DNA from: Pseudomonas ceruminis
GTDB lineage: Bacteria; Pseudomonadota; Gammaproteobacteria; Pseudomonadales; Pseudomonadaceae
Assembly (NCBI RefSeq): GCF_021602025.1
Contig: NZ_BQHW01000012.1
Location: 96,022-160,021, forward strand
DNA: 64,000 nucleotides
Direction: 5' to 3'
Position 1 is the stretch's first letter. Each line of letters begins with the position of its first letter. Positions 13,293-21,730 of this stretch are shown in pieces. The notes under the pieces were generated by a model that was not told where the DNA came from, ran no database searches, and saw only the letters and a program-made list of their open reading frames with translations. The position numbers were made by a program, and so were the translations under genes.

Positions 13293-13586
13293 ATGGCGGA
13301 GCAACCCAAACCGCTTACAACCATCGGCGTGGCAACCTTTCTCGATGTGGGCAACCCACCGATCGATCTCCTACGCGTGCAGCCTGGCATTCCCATCGAC
13401 GATGCGTACGAACAGGTCTCCGTGCTGCTGAGCTACATCAGGCATCTCGTTCGTGAAGGGGATATGGAGGATGACCACAAGTTGCTGGGCGCGGCGGACT
13501 ATCTGAGTGCTTTGGCAAAAGCGTTGATGAACGATATCGAGATAGCCAAGAACAGGCTGCATTACATGTACGGCGTCTCATGGTAG
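13293..13586 (+). CDS. Small DUF3077-like protein of unknown function
   Basis: The product is 97 residues. The start at 13293 is chosen because gagga lies 8 bp upstream; an in-frame ATG at 13254 has no such site. The middle holds LRVQPGIPIDDAYEQVSVLL, the pattern I associate with small Pseudomonas proteins of the DUF3077/DUF6124 group (short, acidic, helical C-terminus). No function is known to me. It lies next to a partly duplicated copy of its own 3' flank (12642-12779), so the locus probably once held two such genes or acquired them by repeat-mediated exchange. Confidence 0.7.
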   Translation: MAEQPKPLTTIGVATFLDVGNPPIDLLRVQPGIPIDDAYEQVSVLLSYIRHLVREGDMEDDHKLLGAADYLSALAKALMNDIEIAKNRLHYMYGVSW

Positions 13587-13688
13587 TCACGGTGGCGGTT
13601 TTGACGGCGGCCAATAGATAAGCCCCGTCAAGAATCGAGAGGGTGCGATGACCTGGGTCAGGTGTGTGAGTTTTGTCGGTGCATGGGT
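13565..13688 (+). repeat. Direct repeat copy B, 3' end of the DUF3077-like gene and its flank
   Basis: This is the partner of 12642-12779. It covers the last codons of the small gene (YGVSW-stop) and about 100 bp beyond. It carries the equivalent palindrome tgac-ctgg-gtca at 13649-13660. The conserved palindrome in both copies suggests a binding site or RNA structure. Confidence 0.75.
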
Positions 13689-13714
13689 TGCGAGCAGCAG
13701 CCGCAACCCATCTA

Positions 13715-13726
13715 CCGGACATCAAT
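13715..13726 (+). repeat. 12-bp direct repeat at the left edge of the ABC/lyase cassette
   Basis: ccggacatcaat occurs here and at 21646-21657 in the same orientation. The two copies lie just outside the ABC operon and the lysR gene. This may be a target duplication or recombination scar; chance is not excluded. Confidence 0.4.
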
Positions 13727-13744
13727 GCCGAAAGCTCCCGCCCC

Positions 13745-15574
13745 TCACGCCACCGCCGAGATCGCCACGAAATGGCCCGGCGCAACCTCCCGGTACTGCA
13801 TGGCGGCGGCCTGGTGCCCGACGGCGTGGATACGGCTAGGCACCGCCTCGCTCATCAGGGTGAACGGCTTGCGCTCTACATTCATGTCCGCCGACGGCAC
13901 CGCGCTGAGCAGCCGCTGGGTGTACGCATGCCCCGGGTTCTCGAACACGCTGCGCCGTGGCCCGATCTCGACGATCCGCCCGTGGTACATCACCCCCACC
14001 CGATGGCTGACCCGCTCGACCACTGCCATGTCATGGGAGATGAACAGGAAGGCAATGCCCCGCTCCTTCTGCAGGTCCTGCATCAAGTTGATGACCTGGG
14101 CCTGAATCGACACGTCCAGCGCTGACACCGCTTCGTCGGCGATGATCAGCTTGGGAGACAGGGTCAGCGCGCGGGCGATGCAGATGCGCTGGCGCTGCCC
14201 GCCAGAAAACTCATGGGGGTAGCGTTGCGCATGCTCGGCCCCGAGCCCCACGCGCTCCAGCAACTCCGCCACTTGCCGACGCGCGGCGTCCCCCCTGGCA
14301 ATGCCATGCACCAGCAGCGGCTCCAGCAGGCTCTGCTCGATGGTAAGGCGCGGATTGAGCGACGCATACGGGTCCTGGAACACCATCTGCACGTCGCGCC
14401 GCAGGGCCTTGAGTTCGGCCCGGTCCAGCGCGCCCACATTCCGCCCCTGAAACAGGATGTTGCCGCCCTGAATCGGCATCAGCCCCGCCACCGCCCGGGC
14501 GCTGGTGGACTTGCCACAGCCAGACTCGCCCACCAGCGCCAGGGTTTCGCCCGGGTAAATCTGGAAGTCGATCGACTCCACCGCATGCACACGGCGCTGA
14601 ACCTTGCCCAGAATGCCGCCACGCAAGTCGTAGCGAATCGACAGCGACTCAACGCTGAGGATCGGGGCCCCCTGGTAGTCCGGCGCCCGCGGCGCATCCT
14701 GCTGCCCTTGTGCCACCGGCTCGTCGACCAGGGCGAACTTGGCCGGCAGGTCGCTGCCCCGCATCGATCCGATCTTCGGCACCGCCGCCAGCAACGCCTG
14801 GGTGTACGGCTGCCGAGGGTGAAGCAGGACCTCCTTGGCCGCGCCATGTTCGACGGTCTCGCCGCGCTTCATGACCATGACATCGTCGGCCACTTCCGCC
14901 ACCACGCCCATGTCGTGGGTGATAAAGATCACCCCCATGCGCAAGCTGTCCTGCAGTTCCTTGATGATCCGCAGGATCTGCGCCTGCACGGTAACGTCCA
15001 GCGCTGTGGTGGGTTCGTCGGCGATCAGCAAGGTCGGTTCGCACACCAGCGACATGGCGATCATGATGCGCTGGCGCATGCCACCGGACAGCTCGTGGGG
15101 GTAGCGCCCCATGACCTGCCGGGCATCGGGGATGCGTACCAGGTCGAGCATGCGCAGGGCCTGAGCCTCAGCGCTGGCGCGGTTGCAGCGCTTGTGCAGG
15201 GTGATCGCCTCGACCAGTTGCGCGCCAACCTTGAACACCGGGTTCAGCGAGGTCATCGGTTCCTGAAAGATCATCGACATCGCCGAGCCGCGCAGCCGGC
15301 GCAACAGCGACTCAGGCGCCGACACCAGGTCGATCAGCGCCCCGTCGCCGGTGCGCAGGTGCATCGAGCCGGACACCACGCGGCCACCGGCCCGCCCGAT
15401 CAGGCCCATCATGGCCATCGAGGTCACCGACTTGCCGGAGCCCGACTCACCGACGATGGCCAGGGTCTGGCCACGGCCGACTTCAAAGGACACGTCTCGT
15501 ACTACGGGGGCCTCGCCATCGCTGCCGAAGGCCACGCTCAGGTTCTCGACCCGAGCGACCAGATTTTCGTTCAT
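13745..15574 (-). CDS. Peptide-type ABC importer, fused double ATPase subunit
   Basis: The product is 609 residues with two complete ABC ATPase halves, like a DppD-DppF fusion or GsiA. Walker A motifs are GESGSGKS (first half) and GESGCGKS (second half). Each half has a signature (LSGGMRQR and FSGGQRQR) and a Walker B (LLIADEPT and LIIADEAVSALD). The start ATG at 15574 follows a strong site (aaggaggttttcctg). It is the last gene of the operon with two permeases, a binding protein and a lyase, and powers import of the substrate. Confidence 0.93.
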   Translation of the reverse strand: MNENLVARVENLSVAFGSDGEAPVVRDVSFEVGRGQTLAIVGESGSGKSVTSMAMMGLIGRAGGRVVSGSMHLRTGDGALIDLVSAPESLLRRLRGSAMSMIFQEPMTSLNPVFKVGAQLVEAITLHKRCNRASAEAQALRMLDLVRIPDARQVMGRYPHELSGGMRQRIMIAMSLVCEPTLLIADEPTTALDVTVQAQILRIIKELQDSLRMGVIFITHDMGVVAEVADDVMVMKRGETVEHGAAKEVLLHPRQPYTQALLAAVPKIGSMRGSDLPAKFALVDEPVAQGQQDAPRAPDYQGAPILSVESLSIRYDLRGGILGKVQRRVHAVESIDFQIYPGETLALVGESGCGKSTSARAVAGLMPIQGGNILFQGRNVGALDRAELKALRRDVQMVFQDPYASLNPRLTIEQSLLEPLLVHGIARGDAARRQVAELLERVGLGAEHAQRYPHEFSGGQRQRICIARALTLSPKLIIADEAVSALDVSIQAQVINLMQDLQKERGIAFLFISHDMAVVERVSHRVGVMYHGRIVEIGPRRSVFENPGHAYTQRLLSAVPSADMNVERKPFTLMSEAVPSRIHAVGHQAAAMQYREVAPGHFVAISAVA

Positions 15575-15588
15575 CAGGAAAACCTCCT

Positions 15589-17094
15589 TCAGTCGACGAT
15601 CCGCGCCACGGCGGCATCCAGCGCGGCCCGGGCACCGGCGACCTTGCCCAGGTGGGCGGCGACCCATTGGCGGTCCTGCGCCAGCTCATCCTGGGCGACC
15701 GTCAGCAAGCGACGCACCTCGGCAGGGCCGACGCCACCGACAGAGATACGGGTTTCCACGAAGGTACGCGGGTTCAGTGCATCACGCACCTGCGCATCGG
15801 TATAGCCCAGGGCAGAACCGATGGTCTCCTCCGAAGCCTGATCCAGCGCCGCACCGGTCACCTGCTGCGGCGTCACCCCCGCGGCCAGGCAGTTACGCAC
15901 AAGCCGCGCGACCACATGGTGTACCTGGCGGAAGCTGATGCCACGCTCACGCACAATGATATCGGCCAGGTTGCTCGCGGTGCACCAGCTGCCCGACAGC
16001 AGCTCGCCCATGCGCGCCTCATGCACCTTCAGGGTTTCGAGGATGCCGGTGAACAAATCGAGCATACCTTCGGTCACCTCCAGCGCGCGCTGGATCAACG
16101 GCAGGTCGCGCATGGCCTGGTCGCCTGTGCCTTCGGCGCGGAAGGTTGCCAGTGCGGTGCTCAGCCAGGTCACGGATTCGCCGGCGGCCTTCTTGATGGT
16201 CTCCAGGCCCGACGGGTTCTTCTTCTGCGGGAAGATGCTGCTGGTGCCGCAGTAACTGTCATCACTCTCGACCGTGGCGAACTCGACACTCGACCAGAGG
16301 TGCAGGTCGGTGGCCAGGTCGTTGAGGTCGGCCATGATGAACGACAGCGCGCCAATGGCCTCGGCTGCGTACCAGGCTTCGCGGCCCAGCTTGGAGTTTT
16401 CCACCAGGCTGTCGAAGCCCAGCAGCTCGGTGGTGCGGTTGCGGTCCAGCGGCCACGAGGTGCCGGCCAGCCCCACCGCGCCCAGCGGGTTGCGGTTGAC
16501 CCGGGCGTAGGCCTGGGCCAGGCGGCTGAAACTGTCATGCAGGCGGGTGCTGAAGCTCAGCAGGTAATGGCCGAACACCCACGGCTGGGCATGCTGCATG
16601 TGGGTGTAGCCCGGCATGATGGTATCGGCGTGGCGCGAGGCCTGCTGGATCAGCGCGTCCTGGAAGCCATTGATGCGCCCCAGCACTGCCAGGATGCGTT
16701 TGCGATCGTACAGGCGGCGCACCGTGGCGCCCTGGTCGATGCGGCTACGCCCGGTGTGCATCTGGCCGGCGTTGTCTTCGCCGATGCGGGCGAACAGGTA
16801 GGATTCGACCTGCAACAGGAAGCTGCCCTTTCTGACATCGAAGGGGAAGTCGGAGGCAGACAGCTCGCGGATCTTGCGCAGCTCGGCGAGGATCGACTGG
16901 CCCACCGGGCGGGCAAGAATCTGCTGCTCGACGAGCATGACCGTGTGCGCCAGGTCGACCTCGATGAACTCGTGAAACTGGCGAATTTCGGTATCCAGGG
17001 CCGGGATGTCATGGTATTTCACCATCCGCTCGGCGGCCGGGGCGCTCAGGCGGGCATCGGTCAGCAGGGTTTCGTGTACTTGTGCTTTGGACAT
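15589..17094 (-). CDS. Argininosuccinate lyase superfamily enzyme, probably not ArgH
   Basis: The product is 501 residues, about 35 longer than usual for ArgH. The fold signatures are present: HTGRSRID at 113-120, PGYTHMQHAQP at 161-171, TSWPLDRNR at 212-220, and the flexible catalytic loop TSSIFPQKKNP at 284-294. ArgH normally has SRND; the Asn binds argininosuccinate, and here it is Ile119. A gene inside a peptide-type ABC importer operon is also an odd home for arginine synthesis. A C-N lyase releasing fumarate from an imported N-substituted aspartate (EDDS-lyase-like) fits better. The start is set at MSKAQ; an upstream TTG would add six residues. Confidence 0.85.
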   Translation of the reverse strand: MSKAQVHETLLTDARLSAPAAERMVKYHDIPALDTEIRQFHEFIEVDLAHTVMLVEQQILARPVGQSILAELRKIRELSASDFPFDVRKGSFLLQVESYLFARIGEDNAGQMHTGRSRIDQGATVRRLYDRKRILAVLGRINGFQDALIQQASRHADTIMPGYTHMQHAQPWVFGHYLLSFSTRLHDSFSRLAQAYARVNRNPLGAVGLAGTSWPLDRNRTTELLGFDSLVENSKLGREAWYAAEAIGALSFIMADLNDLATDLHLWSSVEFATVESDDSYCGTSSIFPQKKNPSGLETIKKAAGESVTWLSTALATFRAEGTGDQAMRDLPLIQRALEVTEGMLDLFTGILETLKVHEARMGELLSGSWCTASNLADIIVRERGISFRQVHHVVARLVRNCLAAGVTPQQVTGAALDQASEETIGSALGYTDAQVRDALNPRTFVETRISVGGVGPAEVRRLLTVAQDELAQDRQWVAAHLGKVAGARAALDAAVARIVD

Positions 17095-17108
17095 GGTCGT
17101 ATCACCGC

Positions 17109-18698
17109 TCAATTCAGTTGTGCATTCTTGAAATCGATGGTCCCTTCGTAATCGACGGCGAGACCTTTCATACCTTTGCGTAGCCCGATGATCTGTTCCT
17201 GGTCGAACAGCGGCAGGCTGTTGGGATCTTTCTCCCAGAGGATTTGCTGGATCTGCCCGTAGAAGCCCATGCGCTTGTGCTCATCCAGCTCACGGGCGGC
17301 CTGTTGCAGCAGGCTGTCCACCTCGGGGTTGCTGTAGCCGGTCAGGTTCTGTGGGTCCCCGGTCACCAGCTTGCGTCGCAGGCGGATGTCCGCATCGGAA
17401 ATGCCGGTGCCCAGCAGCCACATGTCGGCATCGTTGGAACCCTTGCCCGTGCCTTTGCCTGGCTCAGGGCGATACAGGCTCTTCTGATAGGTGGCCCACT
17501 CCCAGACCTTGAACTCGGTCTTGAGGCCTACCGCGTTGAGGTAGCCCTGGACCACCTCGGCCACTTGACGGTCCTTGGTGTAGCGCCCGGCCGGGGTCCA
17601 CATCACCACGGTGCCGGGGAAGCCACCGGGGTAGACCTGCTCGATCAGTTGCCGGGCTGCGGCTGGGTCGTACTTCACCGGCGCAAAGGTACGGCGCGCC
17701 TGGGTCCCTTCCGGGAACGGGCTGGTCGGCACCTTGCCGTAGCCCAGCAACACCTTGTTCACCAGGGCATCGCGGTCGATCGCCATGTTCACCGCCTGGC
17801 GCATGCGCACGTCATCGAACGGCGGGCGGGTCAGGTTCAGCTCGAAAAACACCTGGAAGGTGCTCGGCACCCGCAGCAGGTCCGACTTGTTCAGCGCCTT
17901 GAGTTCGATCGCCGCTTCCGGCGACAGGTCGGCGGCCACATCGGCATTGCGGGTGCGCAGTTCGATGACCCGCGAGGAGTCCTCACGCACAGGGCGGAAC
18001 ACGAGCTTTTCCGGTTTACCGGGGGTGCCGAAGAAGTCAGGGTTTCTGACGATCACGGTGTGGTCGTTGGGGATCCAGCGCTCGAACTGGTAAGGCCCTG
18101 TGCCGACCGGATGGTGCCCATAGGCCCGCCCATAGCGGGCTACCGCCGCCGGGCTGCTGATCGAGGACGACGGCTTGGCCAGCAGCTCGAGCATGGTCGG
18201 CGACGGGTTGGCGGTGGTGATGCGGACTTGGTCGGGCGCCAGCGCCTCGACCGAGACGATGTCGGTGTAGTAGGACCTGTGCGGCGAGCCCAGGCGGGCA
18301 TCGCGAATGCGGTCCAGGTTGAACTTCACCGCTTGTGCGTCGAAATCGGTACCGTCGTGAAATTTCACCCCTTGGCGCAGGGTGAAGGTCCACTGACGGC
18401 CGTCGTCGGAACGGGTCCAGGACAGGGCCAGGTCAGGGACCACGTGGTCACGTTCCTGGCCCTCCCAGTTCACCAGGCGGTTGAACAGATGGTCGAGCAC
18501 GTTGTAGGACGGGACGCTGCGGGAAACCGCCGGGTCCAGGGTGTCGATGTCCGAACCCTGCACGAAGGTCAGGGTTTGCAGGTCCTGCGCGCTGGCTGCA
18601 ACCGGGCCGAGCGCCGAGCATCCGAGGACACCCAGCAGCAAACCACGGACGAGCTGTGCCTTGAAGCCTGTACGCTCCATGATCTTTTCTCGCTTCAT
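17109..18698 (-). CDS. ABC transporter substrate-binding protein, family 5
   Basis: This is the periplasmic binding protein of the importer. It is 529 residues with an N-terminal signal (LVRGLLLGVLGCSALG, cleavage likely after ASA near residue 37). The mature part follows the DppA/OppA/NikA family: DTLDPAVSRS near the start, the block FTLRQGVKFHDGTDFDA, and AVNMAIDRDAL. Another start lies at 18680 (MERTG). Family members bind di- and oligopeptides, opines, nickel chelates or glutathione. Which ligand applies here is not visible; the neighbouring lyase suggests an aminopolycarboxylate or N-succinyl compound. Confidence 0.93.
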   Translation of the reverse strand: MKREKIMERTGFKAQLVRGLLLGVLGCSALGPVAASAQDLQTLTFVQGSDIDTLDPAVSRSVPSYNVLDHLFNRLVNWEGQERDHVVPDLALSWTRSDDGRQWTFTLRQGVKFHDGTDFDAQAVKFNLDRIRDARLGSPHRSYYTDIVSVEALAPDQVRITTANPSPTMLELLAKPSSSISSPAAVARYGRAYGHHPVGTGPYQFERWIPNDHTVIVRNPDFFGTPGKPEKLVFRPVREDSSRVIELRTRNADVAADLSPEAAIELKALNKSDLLRVPSTFQVFFELNLTRPPFDDVRMRQAVNMAIDRDALVNKVLLGYGKVPTSPFPEGTQARRTFAPVKYDPAAARQLIEQVYPGGFPGTVVMWTPAGRYTKDRQVAEVVQGYLNAVGLKTEFKVWEWATYQKSLYRPEPGKGTGKGSNDADMWLLGTGISDADIRLRRKLVTGDPQNLTGYSNPEVDSLLQQAARELDEHKRMGFYGQIQQILWEKDPNSLPLFDQEQIIGLRKGMKGLAVDYEGTIDFKNAQLN

Positions 18699-18742
18699 AA
18701 GGTTTCGTACCACCCGGCGCGACCAAGCCGCGCCGGTGACAG

Positions 18743-19603
18743 TCAGGATTTGCGTGACTTCGGGTCGATGAAATCGCGCAGTGCATCACCCACGATGTTG
18801 AAGCTCAGGATGGTCAGTACCAGCGCGCATCCGGGAGCAATCAGCACATAGGGGTGGGTAGTCAGCAAGGGCCTCGACTCGGCGATCATTGCGCCCCACT
18901 CCGGCGTCGGCGGGGGTGGCCCAAGGCCGAGGAAGCTCAAGCCGGAGCCGATCAGGATGGCTTCGGCGAGCGATACCGTGGCCTGGATGATCACCAGCGA
19001 ACCGATGTTGGGCAGGATGTGCACCCGCAACAGGCGCAAATCGCTCACCCCGATGGATTTCGACGCCAGCACGAACTCGCGCTTGGCCAGGGCCATGACC
19101 GGCCCGGCGAAAAACCGCACGTAGATCGGAATACTGGAGATCGCGATGGCCAGCGTCAGGCTGAGGATGCTGTTGCCGGCCACGGTGATCACCAGGATCG
19201 CCACCAGGGTGCGAGGGAATGCGATCATCGAATCCATGACCCGCATGACCAGCCCCGAGATCGGGCCATTGTAGTAACCGCACCCTGCCCCGACCGCGAC
19301 CCCCACCAGCATCGCGGTGCCGACACTGGCCACCGCAACAATCAGGGTAATCCGTGCGCCCCAGAGCACACGCCCGAGCAGGTCGCGGCCAAGTTGGTCA
19401 GTACCCAGCCAGAATTCGGAGCCTGGCGGGACCAGTGACTGCGACAGGTTGATCCGGGTAACCGCGTCCCAGTCGAAAAACAGCGGCGCGAACACCGCCG
19501 CGGCCACCATCAGCAGGATCACCACCGTCGCACTGAGTGCAAACCAGCGCTTTCTGGCGATCAGAAAGCCGATGAAGTTCAGGCGCCGCACGTTCCGAGG
19601 CAT
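18743..19603 (-). CDS. ABC transporter permease, DppC type
   Basis: This inner-membrane permease has 286 residues with an N-terminal helix (SATVVILLMVAAAVFAPLF), the segment WLGTDQLGRDLLGRVLWGAR that is common to DppC/OppC, and five further helices. The EAA loop region reads KREFVLASKSIGVSDLRLL. I start at MPRNVRR (19603), with gagg 8 bp upstream; longer in-frame starts would overlap the partner permease gene. Confidence 0.93.
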   Translation of the reverse strand: MPRNVRRLNFIGFLIARKRWFALSATVVILLMVAAAVFAPLFFDWDAVTRINLSQSLVPPGSEFWLGTDQLGRDLLGRVLWGARITLIVAVASVGTAMLVGVAVGAGCGYYNGPISGLVMRVMDSMIAFPRTLVAILVITVAGNSILSLTLAIAISSIPIYVRFFAGPVMALAKREFVLASKSIGVSDLRLLRVHILPNIGSLVIIQATVSLAEAILIGSGLSFLGLGPPPPTPEWGAMIAESRPLLTTHPYVLIAPGCALVLTILSFNIVGDALRDFIDPKSRKS

Positions 19604-19613
19604 GGGCCGGGCC

Positions 19614-20534
19614 TCAGTTGTAGGTGATGCGAGGGTCGAGGATGCCATATGCAAGATCCACAATGAGGTTGACGACAACGACCAGCGCGGCGAATACCAA
19701 TACAGTTCCTTGAACCACATAGATATCACGGGCCATGATCGCATCTATCAGGAAGCGTCCCATGCCGGGCCAGGCAAACACGGTTTCGACAATTACCGCG
19801 CCACCGAGCAAACGTCCGAAGTCCATCCCGAATACCGTTACCAACGGAATAGCGGCATTGGAAAGTGCATGTTTCAGGACAACTTTATAATTGGGCACGC
19901 CTTTGGCGTAGGCCGTTCTTATATAGTCTTCCTTCAATACATCCATCATGGTTGAACGGGCGAGCCTGGAAAACGTCGCTACATAGGGCAGGCCCAGGGT
20001 CACGGCCGGCAATATCAGGTGCTGAAAGCCCCCGCGGCCGGTGGGTGGCAACCATCCGAGGCTGGCGGAGAACACCGACATCAGGATCAGCCCGAGCAAA
20101 AAGCCCGGCATCGAGATGCCCAGCACCGCCAGGGTGGTCAACGCGCTGTCGAGCACGCCCCGTGGCCGCAGCGCCGCTATGATGCCCAGGGGCACACCAA
20201 TGAGGACCGCGAGCAGCATCCCGGCTGCCGTCAGCTCAAGCGTCGCCGGCAATGTCCTGGCGATGCCCTCAAGGACCGGGGTGAAGGTCTGGAAGGATTC
20301 GCCCAGGTCGCCGGTGGCCACTTTCTTCACGTAAATCAGGTACTGGGAAACCAAGGGCTTGTCCAACCCATAGTTTTGCCGTATCTGCGCAACGTCCGCT
20401 TCTGTGGCATCCGGACCCGCCGCCAACCTGGCCGGGTCGCCCGGAATAAAATGCAGGACGAGAAAGACCACAATCGAGACACCCAACAACATGGGCAGCA
20501 GGAGTAATATCCTGCGGATTGCATAATTAAGCAC
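19614..20534 (-). CDS. ABC transporter permease, DppB type
   Basis: The product is 306 residues with a first helix at 10-30 (LLLLPMLLGVSIVVFLVLHF), the DppB-type motif IPGDPARLAAG, and an EAA loop (KEDYIRTAYAKGV). It is the first gene of the operon that continues through dppC-like, binding protein, lyase and ATPase genes with gaps of 10-44 nt. It is divergent from the lysR gene, with 185 bp between the starts. Confidence 0.94.
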   Translation of the reverse strand: MLNYAIRRILLLLPMLLGVSIVVFLVLHFIPGDPARLAAGPDATEADVAQIRQNYGLDKPLVSQYLIYVKKVATGDLGESFQTFTPVLEGIARTLPATLELTAAGMLLAVLIGVPLGIIAALRPRGVLDSALTTLAVLGISMPGFLLGLILMSVFSASLGWLPPTGRGGFQHLILPAVTLGLPYVATFSRLARSTMMDVLKEDYIRTAYAKGVPNYKVVLKHALSNAAIPLVTVFGMDFGRLLGGAVIVETVFAWPGMGRFLIDAIMARDIYVVQGTVLVFAALVVVVNLIVDLAYGILDPRITYN

Positions 20535-20659
20535 GATCAGCCCCTATTGTTTTAATTAACGGCGTTCATCTGCAAGTGTTGCAAATTGTTATCTGCCAAC
20601 ACCTGAACAAATCATCGCATGTCATGAAAACATCGCAATACGGCAAGGGGTTGGACGCA

Positions 20660-20676
20660 CATAACAAAATGTTATG
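20660..20676. promoter_or_regulatory. Candidate LysR operator (T-N11-A dyad)
   Basis: CATAAC-N5-GTTATG is a perfect 6-bp dyad with a 5-bp centre and fits the T-N11-A rule for LysR-type regulators. It lies between lysR and the divergent importer operon, 43 bp before the lysR start. Confidence 0.6.
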
Positions 20677-20719
20677 CTGGCGGCGCTACCTCCCCGCATC
20701 GCCCTCGCCGAGACCGAAG

Positions 20720-21616
20720 ATGAAACTCAATCCGCGCCAGCTAGAAGCCTTTCGCACCGTCATGCTCACGGGCAGCATGACCATCGCCGCAGAAAGCCTC
20801 CGGGTCTCTCAGCCTGCGGTCAGCCGGCTGATCCGCGACCTGGAAGTGGGCCTTTCGCTACGCCTGTTCCGCCGTGAAGGCAATCGCCTGATACCCAGCA
20901 CCGAAGCGCAGTTCCTGTATGCCGAGGTGGACAAGTTCTACCAGGGTATCGAGCGCATCGAGCGGGTCGCCGAGGACCTCATGACCCTGCGTACCGGCAC
21001 TCTACGCATCGGCTCGATGAGTGCGCTGGGCCTGACCGTGGTGGCCGAGGGCACGCGGCGGTTCGTGCATGAACGCCCCGGGGTGAGAACCTCACTGGAT
21101 GTGCGCAACTCCATGAGCGTGCTTGAACTGACTTCGGCGAACCAGCTGGATATCGGCTTTGTGCAGGTGCCAGCGGGCGATTACCCGGGCCTGCAACTGG
21201 TCCCGATGCCCAAGGTGGATGCGGTGTGCGTGCTACGCAGCGATGATCCGCTGGCCGAAAAGCAGGTGCTCAGCCTCGAGGACCTGCGTGGCCAGCGCCT
21301 GATCTCGCTGAACCCCAACAACCCTCTGCAGCGCCGCCTCGATGCCGCACTGGAGTCACGCGCAGTGGTGGGTGCCAGCTCGGTCGACACCACCTCGGCG
21401 CACTTCGCCTGCAACATGGTCTCGGGCGGCTTCGGCATGACCGTGTGTGATCCGTTCACCGCGTCGTATTCGAAGTACCCGGGGATTACCTTTCGCAAGC
21501 TTGAGCAGTCCATCCCTTTTGAGGTGTCGATGGTGTTTCCCGGGCACCAACAGCGCTCCAAGCTGGCGTGGGATTTCATGGGGATCATGGAGAAGATCTT
21601 CAAAGCGCCCCTGTAA
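20720..21616 (+). CDS. LysR-type transcriptional regulator
   Basis: The product is 298 residues. The N-terminal winged HTH is clear: LNPRQLEAFRTVMLTGSM, then AAESLRVSQPAVSRLIRDLE, with RLFRREGNRL after it. A periplasmic-binding-like effector domain follows. The start ATG at 20720 gives the normal LysR N-terminus; the frame is open further upstream but that part is not LysR-like. Position and the dyad at 20660 suggest that it controls the divergent ABC/lyase operon in response to the imported compound. Related proteins include opine-catabolism regulators of the NocR/OccR kind. Confidence 0.93.
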   Translation: MKLNPRQLEAFRTVMLTGSMTIAAESLRVSQPAVSRLIRDLEVGLSLRLFRREGNRLIPSTEAQFLYAEVDKFYQGIERIERVAEDLMTLRTGTLRIGSMSALGLTVVAEGTRRFVHERPGVRTSLDVRNSMSVLELTSANQLDIGFVQVPAGDYPGLQLVPMPKVDAVCVLRSDDPLAEKQVLSLEDLRGQRLISLNPNNPLQRRLDAALESRAVVGASSVDTTSAHFACNMVSGGFGMTVCDPFTASYSKYPGITFRKLEQSIPFEVSMVFPGHQQRSKLAWDFMGIMEKIFKAPL

Positions 21617-21645
21617 AGGGCCTGTGCATCTGCTGCTGCCGACAG

Positions 21646-21657
21646 CCGGACATCAAT
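21646..21657 (+). repeat. 12-bp direct repeat at the right edge of the ABC/lyase cassette
   Basis: Identical to 13715-13726 in the same orientation. It lies 30 bp past the lysR stop. Confidence 0.4.
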
Positions 21658-21730
21658 TTCGGAAACGGACTACATCAATGAACACCAACGCCCTGCTAGG
21701 TTGGCGAAAAAACCTGGGGGTAGTACTCGC

